Assembly: GCA_902762335.1 (NCBI GenBank)
Contig: CACWNZ010000163.1
Span: 1-11,286 of the forward strand
Length of the DNA: 11,286 nucleotides
Reading direction: 5' to 3'
Source: an uncultured Ruminococcus sp.
GTDB lineage: Bacteria; Bacillota; Clostridia; Oscillospirales; Acutalibacteraceae
Shown here: piece by piece, positions 7,009-11,286 of the stretch
Numbering within the stretch: the first letter of the stretch is position 1
Layout of the letters: the number at the start of each line of letters is the position of its first letter
Translations under genes and position numbers: made by a program
The notes under the pieces: generated by a model
Database searches by the model: none
Told to the model about the DNA's origin: nothing
The model's input: only the letters and a program-made list of their open reading frames with translations

Positions 7009-7030
7009 CAGAAAGGACAGAATGTCCATG
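6998..7030 (+). mobile_element. Putative attachment-site junction (one end of an element inserted in asnB)
   Basis: The recombinase stop TGA (7006-7008) overlaps the first clearly asnB-derived codon, GAC at 7007. Reading asnB's frame leftward, D-R-K-D-R-M-S-M is intact from 7007, while TAG at 6992-6994 closes the frame just before. The crossover therefore lies at or shortly left of 7007. The matching half-site with the 5' part of asnB is not in the window, so the core dinucleotide cannot be defined. Confidence 0.6.
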
Positions 7031-7441
7031 TATAACGGGCTTGAGGTGCGTGTGCCGTTCTGCGACTACAGGATAGTCGAGTACGCCTATAATCTGCCGT
7101 GGGAGATAAAGGCCTATGCGGGCAGGGAAAAGGGGGTAGTCCGTGAGGCGTTCAGAGGTCTGCTGCCCGACAGCATAATCGAGCGCAAGAAAAGCCCCTA
7201 TCCCAAAACTCACGACCCGAAGTATTTTTCCCTTTGCGCCGCCGCCGTAAGAGAGATCCTTGACGACAAAAGCTCGCCGCTGTATGATATTCTCGACAGG
7301 GAAGGCGTAGAGCGGGTGATAGGGTATCCCGAGGAGATATCATCTCCGTGGTACGGTCAGCTTATGAGGGCGCCGCAGATACTTGCGTATATCATTCAGA
7401 CGGATTATTGGTTCAGAGCAAATCGCGTGACGATAGAATAG
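7007..7441 (+). pseudogene. asnB: asnB 3' fragment: C-terminal part of asparagine synthetase (glutamine-hydrolysing)
   Basis: AsnB makes asparagine from aspartate, glutamine and ATP in the cytoplasm. This fragment encodes the last ~144 residues of the synthetase (ATP-pyrophosphatase) domain: DRKDRMSM, GLEVRVPFCD (conserved substrate/ATP-site segment), GREKG, and ERKKSPYPKTHDP, ending in a natural-looking C-terminus. The N-terminal glutaminase domain (which would begin Met-Cys-Gly) and the PP-loop SGGxDS motif are missing and are not elsewhere in the window. AAAGGA at 7012-7017 precedes ATG 7022 and ATG 7028, so a short product could be made, but it could not be a synthetase alone. Codon use is like the neighbours and there are no internal stops or frameshifts, which suggests recent interruption or maintained function after excision. 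The alternative, a 3' end carried by the element to repair its target, cannot be excluded. Confidence 0.85.
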
Positions 7442-7443
7442 GC

Positions 7444-7487
7444 AACAAAAAAAGCGGCTGACGGTAAGGTCAGCCGCAGTTTTGTTC
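7444..7487. terminator. Bidirectional Rho-independent terminator between convergent genes
   Basis: GCGGCTGAC at 7454-7462 pairs perfectly with GTCAGCCGC at 7469-7477 around a 6-nt loop. An A-run lies on the left (7447-7453) and AGTTTTGTT on the right. It ends asnB transcription on the plus strand. With seven T after the stem on the minus strand, it also ends the small membrane-protein gene. Confidence 0.9.
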
Positions 7488-7490
7488 TGC

Positions 7491-7640
7491 TTAAAGAATA
7501 GAGCTGTCAAGATAGTGTTCGAGATCCTCTTCGTCCTTTCTTTTCTTCTCCCTGATAAGAAGGATAGCGGTAAAGGTCGCCGAAACAGCCAGCAGTCCGC
7601 CGGTAATAGAAAGGAATATTATCAGTAATTTTTTGCCCAT
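7491..7640 (-). CDS. Small single-pass membrane protein, 49 residues
   Basis: This short gene has all the signals of a real one. A consensus promoter lies upstream, AGGAGG (plus-strand CCTCCT at 7649-7654) sits 8 nt before the ATG (7638-7640), and the TAA (7491-7493) is followed within 15 nt by a terminator. The product starts MGKKLLIIFLSITGG, has one hydrophobic segment at about 5-29, then a charged tail (REKKRKDEEDLEHY) ending in LDSSIL. The short N-terminus with two Lys and the Arg/Lys cluster after the segment make the topology ambiguous, though the tail is probably cytoplasmic. There is no lipobox Cys and no obvious signal peptidase site. I do not recognise a family. It is transcribed separately from rpsT, in the same direction. 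Confidence 0.8.
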   Translation of the reverse strand: MGKKLLIIFLSITGGLLAVSATFTAILLIREKKRKDEEDLEHYLDSSIL

Positions 7641-7677
7641 TTATTTTACCTCCTGACATCAAGTTCGTTCTTTACTA

Positions 7678-7706
7678 ATTATATAATTGTTTTTAGTGAA
7701 TGTCAA
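7678..7706 (-). promoter_or_regulatory. Perfect consensus sigma-A promoter of the 49-residue protein gene
   Basis: On the minus strand, TTGACA (plus 7701-7706) and TATAAT (plus 7678-7683) are separated by exactly 17 nt. The predicted transcription start is near 7671, giving a ~30-nt leader before the ATG. Both boxes match the consensus completely, so expression should be high. Confidence 0.9.
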
Positions 7707-7733
7707 GAATATTATCGTAAATTATGAAAAAAC

Positions 7734-7763
7734 AGAAAAAAAGCAGGACCCTGAGTCCTGCTT
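7734..7763 (-). terminator. Rho-independent terminator of rpsT
   Basis: On the minus strand, AAGCAGGAC (from plus 7755-7763) pairs with GTCCTGCTT (from plus 7741-7749) around a 5-nt loop, and a T-run follows (plus-strand A at 7736-7742). It lies ~45 nt after the rpsT stop and just before the -35 box of the next minus-strand promoter. Confidence 0.88.
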
Positions 7764-7808
7764 CTGAGAATATGAACCTGTCCATATCTCTCACCCGAGC
7801 GAAGCTGC

Positions 7809-8069
7809 TCAGGCAGGTGCATTGAGCTTGCGAGCTAAAGAAGACTTCCTTCTTGAAGCAGTATTCTTCTTGAGAATACCCTTAGCAGTAGCCTGATCGA
7901 TCTTCTTGATAGCTACACGCACAGCCATCTCTTTATCTGCAGCATTTGATTCGATGGCAGCATTTGCCTTCTTAATGCATGTCTTCAGATTACTCTTAAC
8001 TATCTTGTTAGCGGCTGTTTTTGCAGCAGCAACCTTTACGCGCTTCTTAGCTGACTTAATGTTAGGCAT
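7809..8069 (-). CDS. rpsT: 30S ribosomal protein S20
   Basis: S20 binds 16S rRNA and stabilises the body of the 30S subunit. The 86-residue product has the family's N-terminus (MPNIKSAKKR), an Ala/Lys-rich helical body (AAAKTAANKIVKSNLKT), and the conserved end of the family (KGILKKNTASRRKSSLARKL). Length is normal. GGGAGGTG (from plus 8075-8082) lies 5 nt before ATG 8067-8069, which fixes the start. It is a monocistronic unit with its own promoter and terminator, transcribed away from the DUF6472-type gene. The leader of ~30 nt shows no obvious structured autoregulatory element. Confidence 0.97.
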   Translation of the reverse strand: MPNIKSAKKRVKVAAAKTAANKIVKSNLKTCIKKANAAIESNAADKEMAVRVAIKKIDQATAKGILKKNTASRRKSSLARKLNAPA

Positions 8070-8106
8070 CAGAACACCTCCCTTTTCCTACACTTGCGTA
8101 CAGCTT

Positions 8107-8135
8107 ATGATAACACTATTCGGACAAAAATGCAA
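8107..8135 (-). promoter_or_regulatory. Sigma-A promoter of rpsT
   Basis: On the minus strand, TTGCAT (plus 8130-8135) and TATCAT (plus 8107-8112) are separated by 17 nt. The predicted start is near 8100, ~30 nt before the rpsT ATG. An A+T-rich stretch lies upstream (plus 8138-8170), consistent with an UP-like element. Confidence 0.72.
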
Positions 8136-8254
8136 GAGTTTTTTTTAATTTTATTCTAAAAAAATACTCTTTGTATATTATCTAACGAAAAATCTCCCGC
8201 AAAGCGCGCGAATACGGCATTTCTCACAGCATTTTACAAATTTTTCTTCTGTCG

Positions 8255-8283
8255 TTGCAATATCGCTCATATTATGATAATAT
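8255..8283 (+). promoter_or_regulatory. Sigma-A promoter of the DUF6472/DUF368 gene pair
   Basis: TTGCAA at 8255-8260, a 17-nt spacer and TAATAT at 8278-8283. The predicted start is near 8290, ~18 nt before ATG 8308. The region is AT-rich and an overlapping TATGAT (8273-8278) could serve as an alternative -10 box. Confidence 0.6.
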
Positions 8284-8307
8284 ATAACAGCGAAAGGGGA
8301 GAGGGCT

Positions 8308-8490
8308 ATGGCGGATAATTCCTGCTGCGAGAGCTGCAGCCGTTACGTTTATAACGAGGACTACGAATGCAGCGAATGCCTTGCATTTATAGATGAGGAC
8401 GACTACTCAAGACTGCTTTCGGGCGGTGAGGGCTCCTGTCCGTATTACTGCAGGGACGACGAATACGGCATCGTCAGAAAACAGAACTGA
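8308..8490 (+). CDS. DUF6472-type small cysteine-rich protein
   Basis: A 60-residue acidic protein with seven cysteines: Cys6, Cys7, Cys10, Cys21, Cys24, Cys44 and Cys48. The CxxC pair at 21-24 and the CCxxC group at 6-10 suggest a bound metal such as zinc, although no role is known. The pattern Cys-x2-Cys, YVYNEDYE, a Leu-rich middle, CPYY and the ending DEYGIVRKQ matches, as I remember it, the clostridial DUF6472 family at its usual length. AGGGGAGAGGG just before ATG 8308 is the ribosome binding site. The DUF368 gene follows after 23 nt with no terminator, so the two are likely one transcript. Confidence 0.8.
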   Translation: MADNSCCESCSRYVYNEDYECSECLAFIDEDDYSRLLSGGEGSCPYYCRDDEYGIVRKQN

Positions 8491-8513
8491 TACTATTATA
8501 TAGGAGAATTGCT

Positions 8514-9467
8514 ATGATATCAATAAAAAAATACGTCGACGTTATCCTGAACGCCGTCTACGGCTGTATTATCGGTGTAGCAAATATCATACCGGGCGTC
8601 AGCGGCGGCACTATGGCGGTAATGCTCAATATCTACGATAAGCTCATAAGCTCGTTCACGGGTCTGAGAAAGAATTTCAGGCAGAGCATAAAGTTCCTTC
8701 TGCCCGTGCTGATCGGCGCAGGCATAGGCATAGTCGCCTTCTCCAAGCTGATAAAGCTTCTCATTTCGGAATGTCCGCTTCCGACCTGCTTCTTTTTCAT
8801 CGGACTGATAGCCGGCAGCCTGCCCCTCGTGTTCAGAAAAGCCCTTGAAAAAAGGTTCCGTCCGCTGTCGCTCATACCGCTTGCGGTGTTCCTTGCGGGA
8901 ATGATAATCCTTTCCTTCGTGCGTACAGACGGGCAGACCGCCGCTGCGGGCGCCGTTCAGCTTGATTTTCCGGGCTGGATATTCTATTTTGCTGCATCGG
9001 CCGTTGCTGCCATGTGCATGATAATCCCCGGAGTCAGCGGCTCTATGATACTTATGGTGTTCGGGATCTACGCAAGCGTTATCGAGGCGATATCCAATCT
9101 CACAAAGCATTTCGGAGACAGCGTACTGCTGCTGATACCCGTAGGGCTCGGCGTTATCTTCGGCATAGTTTTCGGCGCTAAGGTAATAGATCTCTGCATA
9201 AAGAACTTTCCTCAGATGACCTATTTTGCAATAATAGGACTTATGCTCGGCTCACCGCTCACTATATTCATGAAATTCATGTATCAGAGCGAGGCTCAGC
9301 CCGTAAACAACTTTGTCTTTACACCTGTAAATATCATAATTTCCGCCGCCGTATGTTTAGTAGGCTTCGCTATAGCGCTGTTCTTCGGCAGCGAGAAGCT
9401 CAAAAAAAGTCTTGCCAAAAGGAATAAGCCCGAAGCTCCCGCCGGGGACCCGGAAGAAACCGAATGA
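8514..9467 (+). CDS. popT: DUF368 family membrane protein, likely polyprenyl-phosphate (undecaprenyl-phosphate) transporter
   Basis: DUF368 proteins have been shown in other bacteria to help return undecaprenyl phosphate, the lipid carrier of wall and surface polymer synthesis, to the cytoplasmic face of the membrane (PopT). This 317-residue protein has about eight hydrophobic segments in two related halves. Each half carries the family signature: PGVSGGT at 27-33 and PGVSGS at 172-177, suggesting inverted-repeat symmetry. The first segment begins near residue 12 after a short basic N-terminus; the last ~25 residues are a hydrophilic Lys/Glu/Pro tail. AGGAGAA at 8502-8508 lies 5 nt before ATG 8514. 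It is the second gene of a unit with the DUF6472-type gene and ends at a clear terminator. Family assignment is firm; transport direction and substrate rest on characterised homologues. The symbol is by family analogy only. Confidence 0.88.
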   Translation: MISIKKYVDVILNAVYGCIIGVANIIPGVSGGTMAVMLNIYDKLISSFTGLRKNFRQSIKFLLPVLIGAGIGIVAFSKLIKLLISECPLPTCFFFIGLIAGSLPLVFRKALEKRFRPLSLIPLAVFLAGMIILSFVRTDGQTAAAGAVQLDFPGWIFYFAASAVAAMCMIIPGVSGSMILMVFGIYASVIEAISNLTKHFGDSVLLLIPVGLGVIFGIVFGAKVIDLCIKNFPQMTYFAIIGLMLGSPLTIFMKFMYQSEAQPVNNFVFTPVNIIISAAVCLVGFAIALFFGSEKLKKSLAKRNKPEAPAGDPEETE

Positions 9468-9475
9468 TCTCACCC

Positions 9476-9504
9476 GCCGCACTGTTCAGCAGTGCGGCTT
9501 TTCT
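9476..9504 (+). terminator. Rho-independent terminator of the DUF368 gene
   Basis: GCCGCACTG at 9476-9484 pairs with CAGTGCGGC at 9490-9498 around TTCAG, followed by TTTTCT. It begins 8 nt after the stop codon. Confidence 0.88.
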
Positions 9505-9542
9505 ATGTCCACAAAAACACCCATCACGACCGCGTTTACCGA

Positions 9543-9571
9543 TTGATAATCCCCGCCCGATATGATATAAT
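9543..9571 (+). promoter_or_regulatory. Extended -10 sigma-A promoter of sbcDC
   Basis: TTGATA at 9543-9548, a 17-nt spacer, and a perfect TATAAT at 9566-9571 preceded by TG at 9563-9564. The predicted start is near 9578, ~26 nt before the sbcD ATG. No LexA-like box is apparent. Confidence 0.82.
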
Positions 9572-9603
9572 GGTGACAATAAAAAACAGGGAGGAGAACA
9601 GAT

Positions 9604-10725
9604 ATGAAAATACTTCATCTTTCGGATCTTCATATCGGAAAAAGGTTAGGCGAGATCTCTCTGCTTGAGGATCAGATCTATATTCTCGGGCAGATAACGG
9701 ATCATATCGGCAGAAACGGCATTGATGCGGTGATAATTGCAGGCGACGTTTATGACAGGAGCATTCCCTCGGGAGAAGCCATGAACGTCTTTAGTGATTT
9801 TATAGAAAAGCTCTCTGAGCTTGAGGTCCCCGTCCTGCTCATAAGCGGCAACCATGATTCTGCCGAGCGTATATCGTATTTCAGCGACATCATGAAAAAG
9901 CACAGGATCTATCTCGTGACGGATACGGCAGCTTCGACAGAGCCGGTCGTCCTGCGCGACGAGTACGGCGAGGTGAACTTCTATCTTATCCCGTTCATGC
10001 GCCCGTCCGACGTGAACAACGCCTTTGAAACAAGCTGCGCATCATATACTGAGGCTATGGCGGAGCTGATAAGCAGAATGAATATAGATACCTCAAAGAG
10101 GAACGTGGCGGTATCGCATCAATATGCTGCGGGCTCCTCGGTGTGCGATTCGGAAATGCTCATCGGCGGCATAGAGAGCATAGACGCGGCGGTATATAAG
10201 GACTTCGACTATACCGCGCTCGGTCATCTGCATACGCCGCAGAACGTCGGCGGCAGCGACAGGATACGCTACTGCGGCACCCCGCTGAAATACTCTCTCT
10301 CCGAGGTTTCCGTGCCGAAATCCATGACGATAGTCACACTCGGAGAAAAGGGCAGCGTCAGCGTGGATACCGTTCCTTTCAAACCGCTCAGGGATATGAA
10401 AAAGCTAAAGGGCTCGTTCGAGGAGCTTATGAAGGGCGAGCCTTCGGACGAATATATCTACGTTGAGCTTACCGACGAACAGGATATTCCCTATGCAGGG
10501 ACGGATCTGAGAACGATATATAAGAACTTTGTATCCGTAACCTATTCAAGGTTTGGGGACAACAACTATTTTGCAGGCTCATCAGGCTTCAGCTCTCCCG
10601 AGGAGAAAAGCCCGCAGGAGCTGTTTTCGGAGTTCTTCATGCAGCAGCACGGCGGAAAAACGGAGCTGAACGATATACAGCTTGAAATACTCAGAGAAGC
10701 AATAGAAAGTGCATGGGGGTGTTGA
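9604..10725 (+). CDS. sbcD: SbcD, nuclease subunit of the SbcCD exonuclease
   Basis: SbcD is the Mre11-type Mn-dependent phosphoesterase that, with the SbcC ATPase, cleaves DNA hairpins and processes blocked double-strand ends. The 373-residue product shows the calcineurin-like metal-binding motifs in order: DLHIG (Asp8, His10), GDVYDR (Asp48), GNHD (Asn83, His84), the conserved His172 (VSHQY), and GHLH (His208, His210). The remaining C-terminal part (~270-373) corresponds to the capping and SbcC-contacting regions, with length normal for Firmicutes. AGGGAGGAG at 9588-9596 lies 7 nt before ATG 9604. sbcC starts one base after its stop, so the two subunits are translated from one mRNA. All catalytic residues are intact. 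Confidence 0.95.
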   Translation: MKILHLSDLHIGKRLGEISLLEDQIYILGQITDHIGRNGIDAVIIAGDVYDRSIPSGEAMNVFSDFIEKLSELEVPVLLISGNHDSAERISYFSDIMKKHRIYLVTDTAASTEPVVLRDEYGEVNFYLIPFMRPSDVNNAFETSCASYTEAMAELISRMNIDTSKRNVAVSHQYAAGSSVCDSEMLIGGIESIDAAVYKDFDYTALGHLHTPQNVGGSDRIRYCGTPLKYSLSEVSVPKSMTIVTLGEKGSVSVDTVPFKPLRDMKKLKGSFEELMKGEPSDEYIYVELTDEQDIPYAGTDLRTIYKNFVSVTYSRFGDNNYFAGSSGFSSPEEKSPQELFSEFFMQQHGGKTELNDIQLEILREAIESAWGC

Positions 10726-10726
10726 T

Positions 10727-11286
10727 ATGCTGCCGATAAAGCTTAAAATGTGCGGTTTTCTTTCTTATCTCAACGAAACGGAGATAGATTTTACTAAATT
10801 CGGAGAAAAGGGTCTGTATCTTATCACGGGAGATACCGGCGCGGGAAAGACTACGATATTCGATGCCATATCCTATGCGCTGTACGGCAAGGCGAGCGGC
10901 AAAAACAGAGAGGTAAAGCTTTTCAGGAGCAAGAATGCCGACGAGAGCGTACCTACCTACGTTGAGCTTACGTTTATGTCGGGCGGCAAAAAATATAAGG
11001 TCAGAAGAAACCCCGAATATGAGCAGAAGGCGAAAAAGGGCTCGGGTACCTCGGTATGCAGGGCAAAAGTGATGCTTACCGAATATGACGGCGGCAGAGA
11101 GATAGTAAAAGAGCTGAAAAGCGAGAGAAAGTCCGATGACAAGGACCCCATAGCAAGAATTGTGGGTATAGACAGCGAAAAGTTCCGCCAGCTTTCGATG
11201 ATAGCGCAGGGCGATTTCGACCGTGTCATTACGGCAAAAACCGGAGAGCGCACCGAGATACTCAGAGCGATCTTCAGCACCGAAAA
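10727..11286 (+). CDS. sbcC: SbcC, ATPase subunit of SbcCD (5' part; continues past window)
   Basis: This is an SMC/Rad50-type ATPase that opens and holds DNA ends for SbcD. The frame starts at ATG 10727, one base after the sbcD stop, with a GGGGG(T)G ribosome binding site inside the end of sbcD, and stays open to the window edge, so only ~186 N-terminal residues are seen; the coiled-coil arms, zinc hook and C-terminal ATPase half lie beyond. It begins MLPIKLKMCGF, typical of the family, followed by Walker A GDTGAGKTT at residues 35-43. DAISYALYGKASG follows, and then the Q-loop-type segment MIAQGDFDRVI at ~159-169 and ERTEILRAIF at ~175-184. Tight spacing after sbcD suggests translational coupling and roughly matched subunit synthesis. 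Confidence 0.95.
   Translation, partial: MLPIKLKMCGFLSYLNETEIDFTKFGEKGLYLITGDTGAGKTTIFDAISYALYGKASGKNREVKLFRSKNADESVPTYVELTFMSGGKKYKVRRNPEYEQKAKKGSGTSVCRAKVMLTEYDGGREIVKELKSERKSDDKDPIARIVGIDSEKFRQLSMIAQGDFDRVITAKTGERTEILRAIFSTE

Noticed and set aside
8520..9110. Long minus-strand open frame of ~196 codons opposite the DUF368 gene
   Set aside because: It is the antisense shadow of a clear membrane-protein gene; the translation is rich in His/Tyr/Gly/Arg with no recognisable domain and no ribosome binding site.
10957..11280. Minus-strand open frame of ~107 codons at the right end
   Set aside because: It lies fully within the sbcC reading frame on the opposite strand; sbcC has Walker A and conserved family segments, the minus frame has none.

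Overview
The window reads as chromosome of a low-to-mid GC Gram-positive Clostridia member, most like Ruminococcus or a related Oscillospiraceae genus. This rests on AGGAGG-type ribosome binding sites, sigma-A promoters with 17-nt spacers, heavy ATA (Ile) and AGA/AGG (Arg) codon use, a BspA-like leucine-rich secreted protein, a small Cys-rich DUF6472-type protein and a rubrerythrin-like rubredoxin domain. No marker gene fixes the species.

Left end (1-1200): a 3' fragment of a GC-rich alkaline-phosphatase/sulfatase-fold protein, then a chimeric reading frame. In the chimera, the C-terminal part of a flavin reductase-rubredoxin protein follows an unrelated N-terminal segment. The composition of the first ~560 bases (about 63-70% GC in the lines counted) differs from the rest (about 40-50%), so a recombination junction or an assembly join is likely near 955-965.

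Middle left (1354-5262): two cell-surface genes, each a separate transcription unit. One is a secreted LRR/Ig-like/FnIII protein, ended by a perfect 17-bp-stem terminator. The other is a membrane-anchored L,D-transpeptidase with its own extended -10 promoter and terminator. Between them lie ~640 non-coding bases with eight or more hairpins and a 17-nt direct repeat.

Middle (5333-7441): a two-gene recombination module. A 63-residue protein is translationally coupled (GTGA overlap) to a large serine recombinase of ~495 residues. The recombinase stop codon falls inside the surviving 3' third of an asparagine synthetase gene (asnB), at the conserved DRKDRMSM segment. The 5' part of asnB is not in the window. 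This is best read as one end of an integrated element that splits asnB, with the rest of the element extending left.

Right (7445-11286): ordinary core genome. A previously easy-to-miss 49-residue membrane protein and rpsT (ribosomal protein S20) lie on the minus strand, each with a good promoter and terminator. Divergent from them is a two-gene unit: a DUF6472-type Cys-rich protein and a DUF368 membrane protein of the polyprenyl-phosphate (undecaprenyl-phosphate) transporter family. Then comes sbcD, followed after one base by sbcC (cut by the window edge), encoding the two subunits of the SbcCD DNA-end-processing nuclease.

The L,D-transpeptidase and the DUF368 protein both serve the cell envelope, but they are in separate transcription units and nothing in the sequence links their regulation.
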